From Phycicoccus flavus (GTDB taxonomy: Bacteria; Actinomycetota; Actinomycetes; Actinomycetales; Dermatophilaceae): 33,135 nucleotides of DNA. The stretch is taken from NCBI RefSeq assembly GCF_004025965.2, contig NZ_SAYU02000029.1, positions 12,934 through 46,068 of the forward strand, given 5' to 3'. The notes under the pieces are model-generated. The model did no database searches. It worked only from the letters and a program-made list of their open reading frames with translations, and was not told the DNA's origin. This document shows, piece after piece, positions 21,811 to 29,083 of the stretch. The position numbers and the translations under genes were made by a program. The stretch's first letter is position 1. Each line of letters opens with the position of its first letter.

Positions 21811-23229
21811 ATGTCCGCCGCGCCCCGCGTCGCCCCGGCCGCCGAGCGGGCCGCCCTCGCCGACGCCGTGCCCGACGTCTTCTGGACCGACCGGCCCGCG
21901 TTGCGGCCGACCCCGCGGCCGGCGCTCACCGGCTCCGGGCACCGCGCCGACCTCGTCGTCGTCGGGGGCGGGTTCACCGGCCTGTGGGCGGCCGTCCAGG
22001 CCAAGGAGGAGGACCCCGGCCGCGACGTCGTCGTGCTCGAGCGCGGCCGGCTCGGGGTCGCGGCGTCGGGGCGCAACGGCGGGTTCGTCTCGCCGTCGCT
22101 CACCCACGGCCTGGCCCAGGGCGTCGCCTGCTGGCCGGACGAGGTGGCGACCCTGGAGCGGCTCGGCGCCGAGAACATGGCCGGGCTCACCGCCGACGTC
22201 GAGCGGTACGGCATCGACTGCGACCTGCACGTGCCGGGGGAGCTGACGCTCGCCCTGGACCGCCACCAGGTCGGCGCGGTGCGCGAGGCCGTCGACCTGC
22301 ACCGGCGGCACGGGGCGCCGGCCTCGCTGCTCACGGCCGAGGAGGCCCGGGCCCGGGTCGACTCGCCGCGCTACCTCGGCGGGATGTTCGACCCCACGGT
22401 GGGGCTCGTCGACCCGGCGCGGCTGCTCTGGGGGCTCGCCGACGCCGCCGAGCGGCTCGGGGTGCGGGTGCACGAGGACACGGCCGTCACGGGCCTGGAC
22501 GCCGAGACCACCCGGGTCCACGTCCGGACCGAGTGGGGCGGGGTGCGGGCGCGGCGCGTCGTCGTCGGCACCGGGGCGTTCCGCGGCGTGCTGCGACGGC
22601 TCTCCTGGTACACCCTGCCGGTCTACGACCACGTCCTCATGACCGAGCCGCTCGGTGCCGCACAGCTCGCCGCCGTCGGGTGGCAGGGGCGCGAGGGCCT
22701 CACCGACGCCGGCAACCGGTTCCACTACTACCGGCGGACCCTCGATGACCGGGTGCTCTTCGGCGGCTACGACGCGAACTACCACTTCCCGGGGCGGATC
22801 GACCCGCGGCTGGAGCAGTCGGGGTCGCACGACCTCCTGGCCCGGCACTTCCTGCGGATCTTTCCGCAGCTCGAGGGCATCCGGTTCACCCACCGGTGGG
22901 CCGGCGTCATCGACACCACCTCCCGCTTCACGCCGGTGTTCGGGACGGCCCTCGGCGGACGGGTCGCCTACGCCGTCGGGTACACCGGGCTGGGGGTCGC
23001 CTCGACCCGCTTCGGTGCGCTTGTCGCCCTCGACCTCGCCGACGGCCGCGACACCGAGCGGACCCGTCTCGGCATGGTCCGCCGCAAGCCGCTGCCGTTC
23101 CCGCCCGAGCCGCTCCGGGGGCTCGGGGTGGCGCTGACCCGCGCGGGTCTCGCCGCCGAGGACCGCACCGGCCGGCGCGGACCCTGGTTGCGCGCGATGG
23201 ACGCCGTGGGCATCGGCTTCGACAGCTGA
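21811..23229 (+). CDS. FAD-dependent amine/amino-acid oxidoreductase (DAO family)
   Basis: The protein is 472 aa. The N-terminal Rossmann motif ([16 protein letters not shown] ... VVVLERG, ending at ~85 with [10 protein letters not shown]) binds FAD. The RNGGFVSP block is typical of the PuuB/DadA-like DAO family. The middle holds the substrate domain, and the C-terminus has the second FAD contact ([27 protein letters not shown]). It probably oxidises an amine or amino acid, with the substrate unknown. Start ATG 21811 is chosen because CATGAT at 21798-21803 is a -10-like box 7 bases upstream; in-frame ATGs at 21799 and 21802 are alternatives, and none has a good ribosome site. It is divergent from gluABCD. 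Confidence 0.85.
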   Translation: MSAAPRVAPAAERAALADAVPDVFWTDRPALRPTPRPALTGSGHRADLVVVGGGFTGLWAAVQAKEEDPGRDVVVLERGRLGVAASGRNGGFVSPSLTHGLAQGVACWPDEVATLERLGAENMAGLTADVERYGIDCDLHVPGELTLALDRHQVGAVREAVDLHRRHGAPASLLTAEEARARVDSPRYLGGMFDPTVGLVDPARLLWGLADAAERLGVRVHEDTAVTGLDAETTRVHVRTEWGGVRARRVVVGTGAFRGVLRRLSWYTLPVYDHVLMTEPLGAAQLAAVGWQGREGLTDAGNRFHYYRRTLDDRVLFGGYDANYHFPGRIDPRLEQSGSHDLLARHFLRIFPQLEGIRFTHRWAGVIDTTSRFTPVFGTALGGRVAYAVGYTGLGVASTRFGALVALDLADGRDTERTRLGMVRRKPLPFPPEPLRGLGVALTRAGLAAEDRTGRRGPWLRAMDAVGIGFDS

Positions 23230-23480
23230 CGGGGGCCGCCGCCCGCGTCGCCCGCGGCGTGACGTAGCATCGTCGCGCGCAGAATTGTTCGGTGTGAACG
23301 GCGTGGCGAGTGGTTCGTGCTCTATCTTGTGGTACGCGAGTGACGACGTAGGAGCATCGCGCGGCACTCGCACGCCCGTCCCTCCGACCGAACCGTCCGG
23401 CCGTGCGCATCCCTGCGTGCGCGGTCACCGCCCTGCCAGACCCCTGCCGCGGACAGCGGCTCGAGCCGAAGGTCTCCTCC

Positions 23481-23885
23481 ATGCCCCGAAACATCTCCCG
23501 CCGCAGCGTCGCCACCGGTGCCGCCTGGGCGGTGCCCGTCGTCGCCGTCGGCGCCGCCGCCCCGGCCCTGGCCGCGAGTGGCTGCACCGCGGTCACCTCG
23601 CTCAGCGGCACGCACACCAACGGCAGCCGGACCGTGTCCATCACCGCCGTCGTCGCCGGCGGGGGTGCCCAGGTGTGCATCACGAGCCTCAACGCCATCG
23701 GCGGCGGGAACGGCGGCGTCACCCTGAGCTACGGCGGGACGGCCTGCACGACGACCTCGAGCGTGACGTTCTCGGCGACCACCTCCGACAACGGCAACAA
23801 CAACAAGGGCACGTTCCGCGGCACCATCACCTACCTCGTCGGGGGCACCTCGTGCTCCCAGCAGGTGACCTTCACCGTCCGCTGA
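23481..23885 (+). CDS. Small Tat-secreted protein with four cysteines
   Basis: The protein is 134 aa. The twin-Arg signal (NISRRSVATGAAWAVPVVAVG, then PALAAS) fits the actinobacterial surface proteins that begin SRRSV-x-TGxAWxVP. The mature ~100 residues are beta-rich, Thr/Gly/Asn-rich, and have four cysteines (SGCTAV, VCITS, TACTT, SCSQQ), probably two disulfides in an Ig-like fold. Its function is unknown. ATG 23481 is chosen because it gives a standard Tat leader; the upstream in-frame extension to 23403 is unlikely. The 3' end overlaps the convergent potassium-channel gene by 14 bases. Confidence 0.8.
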   Translation: MPRNISRRSVATGAAWAVPVVAVGAAAPALAASGCTAVTSLSGTHTNGSRTVSITAVVAGGGAQVCITSLNAIGGGNGGVTLSYGGTACTTTSSVTFSATTSDNGNNNKGTFRGTITYLVGGTSCSQQVTFTVR

Positions 23886-24627
23886 CGTCGCCCGCGTCCG
23901 CGATCCGCTCGACGGCCGCGCGCAGCTCGGCGATCTCCGCGCGCAGCCCGTCGACGTCGGCCTCGGTCGCGGTCCGCGAGGTGTCCTCGATCTCGCGGAC
24001 CTGGTCCACGAGCCAGCTCGCGAGGGTCGCGGTGACGACACCGATGAGCGCGATGCCCGCGAGCATGAGGCCGGCGGCGACGAAGCGGCCCTGCGTCGTC
24101 ACGGGGTAGGTGTCGCCGTACCCGACCGTCGTCACGGTCGTCGCCGCCCACCACAGGGCGTCGCCGAACGACGTGATGTTCGCGCCCTCCGCACCGCGCT
24201 CGGCGTCGAGGACGGCGAGGCTGGCGACGAACATGACGGCCAGCGCCGACCCGGCGACGTAGACCGACACCCGGCCGCGCAGCGACCCGCCCGCCCGGCG
24301 GTTGAGCACCCCGAGCAGGGTGATGAGCCGCAGCAGGCGCAGGGGCCGCAGGAGCGGCAGCAGCACGACGGCGAGGTCGAGGACGTTGCGGCGGACGAAG
24401 CGCGCCCGGTGCGTCGACAGGAGCAGCCGGACGAGGTAGTCGACCGCGAACATCGCCCACGCCACCCAGGAGAGGACGTCGGTCACGGTGACCCAGGTCC
24501 TCGCCAGCCCGGGGTCGAGGATGGGCCAGGAGTAGGCGAGGAGGAACACGAGCGCCGCGACGGTGAGCGGCCACTCGCCGGCCCGCTCCCACCGCTCGCG
24601 GCGGGCGTCGTCCCTCATGACGGTCAT
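23872..24627 (-). CDS. Voltage-gated-like potassium channel
   Basis: The protein is 251 aa. It has six membrane helices, with an Arg-spaced S4-like helix (RPLRLLRLITLLGVLNRR at ~93-112) and the pore loop with the K+ selectivity filter TVGYGD (~166-171). The last ~45 residues form an acidic/Arg coiled-coil-like helix (VREIEDTSRTATEADVDGL, then REIAEL-type heptads), probably for tetramer assembly. Length and layout fit the bacterial ion_trans_2 channels. Starts at 24627 (MTVM) or 24618 (MRDD) are both possible. The gene stands alone, convergent with the small Tat-secreted protein. Confidence 0.93.
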   Translation of the reverse strand: MTVMRDDARRERWERAGEWPLTVAALVFLLAYSWPILDPGLARTWVTVTDVLSWVAWAMFAVDYLVRLLLSTHRARFVRRNVLDLAVVLLPLLRPLRLLRLITLLGVLNRRAGGSLRGRVSVYVAGSALAVMFVASLAVLDAERGAEGANITSFGDALWWAATTVTTVGYGDTYPVTTQGRFVAAGLMLAGIALIGVVTATLASWLVDQVREIEDTSRTATEADVDGLRAEIAELRAAVERIADAGDVSGR

Positions 24628-24643
24628 GCTGTCACCCGCGGCG

Positions 24644-26464
24644 TCAGGCGAGGTCTCCGGTGCGGGCCCACTCGATGGCCTCGCGCAGGATGGTGATGGA
24701 GTTGCTCGTCAGCACCGACTCCACGTGGAACTGGAAGCTCGTGAACCGCGGCCCGCGCAGGGCGGCCACGAGCCGTCCGTCGTCCATGAGGGCGGGGCGC
24801 ACGTCCGGCGGCAGCGGGTCGTCGCCGATCGCCGGGCAGAAGGTGTTGTAGAAGCCGACGGCCTCCTGCCGGCCGAAGAGGTCGACCGTCTCCTGGACGC
24901 CCTGGGTCGGTGGGTCGAGCGCGACGATCGGCAGGCCGAGCCGGTGCGAGAGCGCCTGGTGGGCCAGGCAGACGGCGACGAAGGGCGTCGTCCCGGCCAG
25001 CAGCCGCTCGACGAACGCGTGCAGGCTCGCCATCTTCGGGTCCTCGACCTCGAGCGGGTCGCCCGGGCCGGGCCCGAGGAGGACGAGGTCCCAGTCCTCG
25101 GGGGAGAGCCCGTCCTCGGACCACCGGTGCCACTCCGGCTCGTGGCCCATGCTGCGCAGGGCGTGGACGAGCATGAACGTGAACTGGTCCTCGTGGTCGA
25201 CGACGAGGACGCGCAGCGGGGTCGCGGCGGGCGTGGCCGGCGCGTCGTGGTGCTGCTCGCGGGTCCAGAAGCGCGACAGGTAGCGGTTGCGCAGCTCGAG
25301 GATGTCGACGACCTGGCGGTCCAGGAAGCCCTCGAGCACCGGGGGAGCGGCCGCCACCCCGCGCAGCGCGTTGAGCGGCCCCTGCATCTTGCTGACGACC
25401 TCGGCGACCTCCTTGGCGGGGTCGGAGTCGCGCACGATCGTCCCGCCGCTCTGCAGGAGGATCTCCCCGTCGGGGGCGATCTCGACGGTGCGGATGAGGA
25501 TGGCCGAGTCGAGGTCCTCGCCACCGTCGGGCCGCTGCTCGCGCAGGACGACGGCGCCGGTGTAGTAGCGGCGCGAGCCCGGCTCGTACTCGTGGATGAC
25601 CCGCGCCGCGTTCTCCAGCGGGCTGCCGATCATCGTTGCGGCGAACATCGAGTCCCGGAAGACGTCCATCGGCGCCATCGTGCTGTGGCCCGTGAGGTCG
25701 TAGGCGGTGTGGACGACGGACGCCATCTCCTGCAGGTAGGGGCCGACGATGGTGCCGCCCGAGCTGCAGATGCGCGACATCATCTTCAGCTCCTCGTCAA
25801 CCACCTGGAAGAGCTCGTTGATCTCCTTGGGGTCGGTGATGAACTCGATGAGGTCGGCGCGCCGGGTGAGTGCGGCCTTCGGCAGCGTCCCGCAGATGGG
25901 GCTCATCGTCACCTCCCCGCCGGCCACGGTGATGTGCCGCTCGGGGGAGGCGCCGACGATCCAGCGGTCCCCGGCGAAGAAGCAGAACGTCATGTACGCG
26001 TTCGGCTCGGCGGCGACGAGGCGGGCGAACAGGTCGCGCACCGCGGCGTCGTCGAGGTGGTCGGCGTGGACGCGGCCGCGGCGGGAGATGAGGAAGTTCG
26101 CGCCCTCACCGCGGCAAATCTCGTCGCGGACGACGGCCTCGACGGTCGCGGCGTACTCGTCGTCGCTCATCGTCAGCTCGAGGTCCCCGACCTGCAGGGG
26201 CGGGGTGCCGTCCGGCAGGCGCAGGTCGTCGGGGTCGACGTCGGTGACGGTGTCCGGGACGAGGGTGAGGATCTCCTCGCCGTCGTCGTGCACCGGGTAG
26301 CCGCGCTCGCGGATCTGCGCGTACGGGACCATGCTCACCACGGGGTGCGTACCGGGTCCGGGGACCTGCGCGAGCTCGCGGGTGCGGTGCAGGGTGCCGG
26401 TGGCCAGCCAGGTACGTCCCCGACGGTGCATCAGGACGTACGGGGCCGGGGCCGGCTCGCTCAT
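24644..26464 (-). CDS. Fused chorismate-amidating synthase, PhzE-like (anthranilate/ADIC synthase family)
   Basis: The protein is 606 aa in two parts. Residues ~100-390 are the chorismate-binding domain (GANFLISRR, WIVGASPERHI, MSPICGTLPKA, IGSPLENAARVIHEYEPGSRRYYTG). Residues ~415-605 are a class-I glutamine amidotransferase (GPGPGDP, nucleophile C499 in VAVCLAHQAL, FQFHVESVLTSNSI). Anthranilate synthase TrpE/G makes anthranilate. PhzE of the phenazine pathway makes 2-amino-2-deoxyisochorismate. The ESVLTSNS ending, the fusion order and GTLP instead of TrpE's GTRPRG favour the PhzE side. No phzD, phzF or trp genes are nearby, so the product is open. GAGGAG lies ~10 bases before the ATG. Confidence 0.88.
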   Translation of the reverse strand: MSEPAPAPYVLMHRRGRTWLATGTLHRTRELAQVPGPGTHPVVSMVPYAQIRERGYPVHDDGEEILTLVPDTVTDVDPDDLRLPDGTPPLQVGDLELTMSDDEYAATVEAVVRDEICRGEGANFLISRRGRVHADHLDDAAVRDLFARLVAAEPNAYMTFCFFAGDRWIVGASPERHITVAGGEVTMSPICGTLPKAALTRRADLIEFITDPKEINELFQVVDEELKMMSRICSSGGTIVGPYLQEMASVVHTAYDLTGHSTMAPMDVFRDSMFAATMIGSPLENAARVIHEYEPGSRRYYTGAVVLREQRPDGGEDLDSAILIRTVEIAPDGEILLQSGGTIVRDSDPAKEVAEVVSKMQGPLNALRGVAAAPPVLEGFLDRQVVDILELRNRYLSRFWTREQHHDAPATPAATPLRVLVVDHEDQFTFMLVHALRSMGHEPEWHRWSEDGLSPEDWDLVLLGPGPGDPLEVEDPKMASLHAFVERLLAGTTPFVAVCLAHQALSHRLGLPIVALDPPTQGVQETVDLFGRQEAVGFYNTFCPAIGDDPLPPDVRPALMDDGRLVAALRGPRFTSFQFHVESVLTSNSITILREAIEWARTGDLA

Positions 26465-26503
26465 GGTGTCGGTGCTCCTCGGGTGGGGCGTGGCGGGGCG
26501 ACC

Positions 26504-26509
26504 ACGCTA
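26504..26509 (-). promoter_or_regulatory. Probable -10 box (TAGCGT) of the PhzE-like gene
   Basis: TAGCGT on the minus strand is about 40 bases upstream of ATG 26464. The leader between them carries the GAGGAG ribosome site. Confidence 0.4.
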
Positions 26510-26556
26510 GCCGGTCGCCGTCCCGATGGTGTCGCGCGGGGACGGCGCGCGACAGC

Positions 26557-26577
26557 GGGTCCCGCTGGGTGGGACCC
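26557..26577 (-). terminator. Hairpin downstream of the 76-aa membrane protein gene
   Basis: GGGTCCC (26557-26563) pairs perfectly with GGGACCC (26571-26577) around a 7-base loop. It lies between that gene's stop (26610) and the next promoter. Confidence 0.5.
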
Positions 26578-26609
26578 GGCTCCGGGCGGGCTCGTCGGCG
26601 GCGCCTCGC

Positions 26610-26840
26610 TCAGGCCGTGAGGGCCTGGAGCACGATGACGACGCTCCAGACGAGCATGGCCACGACGAGGGTCGCCGCGACCGCCGCGGTCACCGCCCGC
26701 CCCCCACCCTCGGAGCGGCGCGACACCATCGCCACCCCGGCGGCGAGGGCGAGCAGCACGGCGAGGACCAGCACGAGCACGGGGGAGGACCTCCGGGGTC
26801 GGGGGACGTCGAGCGGGGGTGTGCGCCGCACCGGGGTCAC
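26610..26840 (-). CDS. Small two-helix membrane protein
   Basis: The protein is 76 aa from GTG 26840. After a Pro/Arg-rich start there are two hydrophobic helices (SSPVLVLVLAVLLALAAGVA and VTAAVAATLVVAMLVWSVVI) joined by an Arg/Gly loop. No family is recognised. It is divergent from another small membrane protein, and a terminator-like hairpin follows. There is no clear ribosome site; TAGGCT (26869-26874, minus strand) may be the -10. Confidence 0.55.
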   Translation of the reverse strand: MTPVRRTPPLDVPRPRRSSPVLVLVLAVLLALAAGVAMVSRRSEGGGRAVTAAVAATLVVAMLVWSVVIVLQALTA

Positions 26841-26875
26841 GGGTCGGGGCGGCCGGGTCTGGGGCCCAGCCTAGA

Positions 26876-26888
26876 TAGGGTCCCGGGG
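26876..26888 (+). promoter_or_regulatory. Leaderless promoter of the 96-aa membrane protein gene
   Basis: TAGGGT (26876-26881) lies exactly 7 bases before ATG 26889. It overlaps an opposing TAGGCT for the minus-strand gene within CTAGATAGGG, making a compact divergent promoter. Confidence 0.55.
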
Positions 26889-27179
26889 ATGGGGACGACG
26901 AGGCCGCGGGAACCGACGCCGACGCAGCGGTGGATGCTGCGTCACCGCCGCGGGGTCGTCGTCTTCGCGGTCGTCATGCTCGTGCTCAACGTCGTGCTGT
27001 CCGTCGCGCGGCTGCGCGAGGACCCGACGTCCGTCGCGTACTGGTTCCTCGCCGTGAGCCAGGTCGCCCTCTGGGTCTTCCTCCCCTGGTCGTTCCTGCG
27101 GAGCGCCGAGAGGACGGTACGCGCCTGGGAGGAGCACGACCGGCGGAGGTCGGACCTCCCCGCCCGCGACGAGAGCTGA
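26889..27179 (+). CDS. Small two-helix membrane protein
   Basis: The protein is 96 aa. A basic N-terminus (RWMLRHRRG) precedes a helix (VVVFAVVMLVLNVVLSVARL) and a second helix (YWFLAVSQVALWVFLPWSFL). The C-terminus is a charged, probably cytosolic tail (ERTVRAWEEHDRRRSDL). No family is recognised. Start 26889 is supported by a TAGGGT box 7 bases upstream. Confidence 0.65.
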   Translation: MGTTRPREPTPTQRWMLRHRRGVVVFAVVMLVLNVVLSVARLREDPTSVAYWFLAVSQVALWVFLPWSFLRSAERTVRAWEEHDRRRSDLPARDES

Positions 27180-27231
27180 GCCCGGCCCGGCGGCGGTCAA
27201 CGGGCGTGTGAGGTCGCGGTTGTCGGCGAGC

Positions 27232-27251
27232 GTCGCGGTTGTATCCGCGAC
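27232..27251. other. Perfect 7-bp inverted repeat with TTGTAT loop
   Basis: GTCGCGG (27232-27238), TTGTAT, then CCGCGAC (27245-27251). A half copy, GTCGCGGTTGT, also lies at about 27213-27223. It could be an operator or a weak terminator after the gene ending at 27179; the sequence does not decide. Confidence 0.35.
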
Positions 27252-27373
27252 ATGGGCAACCCCCTCCCCTACCTCGGTGGCGAGTGCAGTTCGCGCACGC
27301 CGTCGCCGCGTGGGTCACCCGGCGGGGCGTCTGCGTGGCCCGATGCCCGGAGTCGGCTGCTGGTGTCAGCGCG

Positions 27374-27796
27374 CTAGGCCGGAGGCATCGTCCACACGGG
27401 TCTCGCAGGGGGGAGCCTCCGGTCCGCATCGGGCGAGGCGTCCAGGACGGCCTGGCGCCACATCGTGAGGAGCTCGACGAACGCCTCGACGGGCACACGG
27501 TCCACCGAGGCGCTGTCCTCCGGGTCGATGTCGTAACGGGCCTCGACGTGCCCGCCACGGAGTTGGAGGTACGTGACGTTCCCCGACGCGAAGGGCTGCA
27601 GCTCCTTGTCGTCCATGCGGGCCTGGAGCCGACGCAGCGCGTCGTCGAGCCAGTACGTGGAGGGACCGTCCTGAGGAGCACCCCTCGGCGGTCGACTTCC
27701 GAGGCTGTCCTCGAGGGCATACCGCATCAGGGGGAGATCGTCCACCAGGACGACGTTCACGAGCCCGTCCTCTGTACCTGTGAACTCGTATCGCAA
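27374..27796 (-). CDS. Unrecognised cytosolic protein, second gene of a two-gene cassette
   Basis: The protein is 140 aa. A TTG start at 27796 (RYEFTGTEDGLVNVVLVDDLP) is chosen because AGGAGG lies 6 bases upstream; ATG 27826 would add ten residues with no ribosome site. The sequence is soluble and alternates strands and helices (TYWLDDALRRLQARM, then NVTYLQLRGGHVEARYDIDP, then VEAFVELLTMWRQAV). I do not recognise the family. Size, charge and the DUF2750-like partner are reminiscent of immunity-type proteins, but no toxin is nearby. It is probably co-transcribed with the upstream gene, 61 bases away. Confidence 0.65.
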   Translation of the reverse strand: MRYEFTGTEDGLVNVVLVDDLPLMRYALEDSLGSRPPRGAPQDGPSTYWLDDALRRLQARMDDKELQPFASGNVTYLQLRGGHVEARYDIDPEDSASVDRVPVEAFVELLTMWRQAVLDASPDADRRLPPARPVWTMPPA

Positions 27797-27857
27797 CGTC
27801 TGCCTCCTCGGTACTGCTGCCAGCATTCCACGACGGTGCAGGTGCCCGCCGCCGGCG

Positions 27858-28274
27858 TCAGGAGCCCCACTCGGCCTTCCGACGCTTCTCCCGCTCCGGC
27901 GCGTCGAGCTCCCACTGCCGTTGCCGGATGCCTCGGACCACCGCGTACGTCATGACCCGGGCCCCTTGGGCTCTCGGCCCCGACCAGTTCAGGCCCACGG
28001 TGGTCGACGTCTGGTCCAGCTCCGGGATCCAGCGGTCGAGGAAGTCGGCGAGCTCGACCCGCTCGGCTCGGTACTTCGCGTACGCGGGGACCGTCGACGC
28101 GATCTTCGCCGCGCGGCGCTCGGTGGACCAGACGCCCAGGGCGACCTCCCCGGAGGCGGTCCCGGCTCGGGCGTAGCCGGGGCCACGGTCGTCGTCCGTC
28201 CGCAGCAGCCACACGGCACCGCGGTCGACGGCCTCCTCGAAGAAGGCCTTCGCATGGAGGTCCGCGGCTGACAC
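27858..28274 (-). CDS. DUF2750-like protein
   Basis: The protein is 138 aa from GTG 28274. The pattern AKAFFEEAVDRGAVWLLRTDD ... EVALGVWSTERRAAKIA ... VELADFLDRWIPELDQTSTTVGLNW follows DUF2750 (short proteins with an FF-x-E helix, VW-L, PVW/GVWS and a WLP/WIP-L box). These are cytosolic and uncharacterised. The tail is basic (REKRRKAEWGS). It is the first gene of a likely two-gene unit. Confidence 0.75.
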   Translation of the reverse strand: MSAADLHAKAFFEEAVDRGAVWLLRTDDDRGPGYARAGTASGEVALGVWSTERRAAKIASTVPAYAKYRAERVELADFLDRWIPELDQTSTTVGLNWSGPRAQGARVMTYAVVRGIRQRQWELDAPEREKRRKAEWGS

Positions 28275-28364
28275 GCACCCAGTGTGGCCTTGGACGGCGC
28301 GGCCCGGACCGACTCCCGACCACGCGAGGTGACGAAGCCGTTCGTCGTCCCCGAGACTCTTCCC

Positions 28365-28427
28365 ATGACACCCGCCTTCCGCACCGCGCTCCTGACCACG
28401 CCCCTCGTCGTCGACGGGATCCGCTGA
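28365..28427 (+). CDS. 20-residue upstream ORF (possible leader peptide)
   Basis: The predicted peptide is MTPAFRTALLTTPLVVDGIR. Its TGA (28425-28427) overlaps the ATG of the next gene as TGATG. All sense codons after ATG and ACA end in G or C, like real genes here. GAGACT lies 6 bases before the ATG, so it may be a leaderless first cistron that feeds ribosomes to the next gene, which has no ribosome site of its own. It was too short to be scored as a gene by ordinary criteria. Confidence 0.45.
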   Translation: MTPAFRTALLTTPLVVDGIR

Positions 28428-29053
28428 TGGCGCTGCTCGACGAGGGGTCGGGGCTGCTGTTCACGGCTGCGCCGGGCACGGCCAGTACGGCGCTGCAAGC
28501 GGCCCTGCTCGAGCGTGGCGGTGTCGTGCAGGTCCCCGCCACCGACGCCGCGCGGATCGACGGGATCGACGTCAAGCACGCGACCGCTGCTCAGCTGGTC
28601 GGCGGCGGCTTCCTGGCGCCGGACCACGGGCTGCGGGTGGTGACCACGACCCGCAACCCCTTCGACTTCTACGTCGCGGAGTACGAACGGAGCCGTCGTC
28701 GCTGGGTGCACGAGCTGCGACAGCCGGACTCCTGGGTGTACGCCACCCCCGGCGCGGTCGGGCGCATCGTGGACGCCGTGACACTCGACTTCACCGACTG
28801 GCTGGCGCTGGCCGTCGACGGCCCCGGCGAGCGTCGCGTCAACCGCGGCCATGTCGACGAGGCCGACGTCGTGCTGCGCATGGAGCACCTCGAGCACGAC
28901 ATCCGCACTCTCCTCGACATCGACCTCACCGTCGCGCCCGTCAACGTCACCGACCGCGAGCGTGCCTACTGGCGCTCGTACGACGCCGCCGGCCGCGCCC
29001 TCGTCGAGACCGCCCACGCGGCCGACCTCGAGCGGTTCTCCTACGCGTTCTGA
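28427..29053 (+). CDS. Sulfotransferase-like protein
   Basis: The protein is 208 aa. The layout resembles small sulfotransferases. An N-terminal strand and loop GLLFTAAPGTASTALQAALL corresponds to the 5'-phosphosulfate loop (usually PKTGSTSL-like). TTRNPFDFYVAEYERSRRRW corresponds to the 3'-phosphate Arg/Ser region. The C-terminal LERFSYAF matches the usual YxF end. The 5' loop lacks the Lys and has Ala in place of Gly, so PAPS binding is not assured. A sulfate donor–glycan role would fit the convergent glycosyltransferase operon. The start overlaps the stop of a 20-codon ORF, and no ribosome site is seen. Confidence 0.7.
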   Translation: MALLDEGSGLLFTAAPGTASTALQAALLERGGVVQVPATDAARIDGIDVKHATAAQLVGGGFLAPDHGLRVVTTTRNPFDFYVAEYERSRRRWVHELRQPDSWVYATPGAVGRIVDAVTLDFTDWLALAVDGPGERRVNRGHVDEADVVLRMEHLEHDIRTLLDIDLTVAPVNVTDRERAYWRSYDAAGRALVETAHAADLERFSYAF

Positions 29054-29083
29054 CCGCGCACCCGCCCCGGCTCCACGGTCGGC

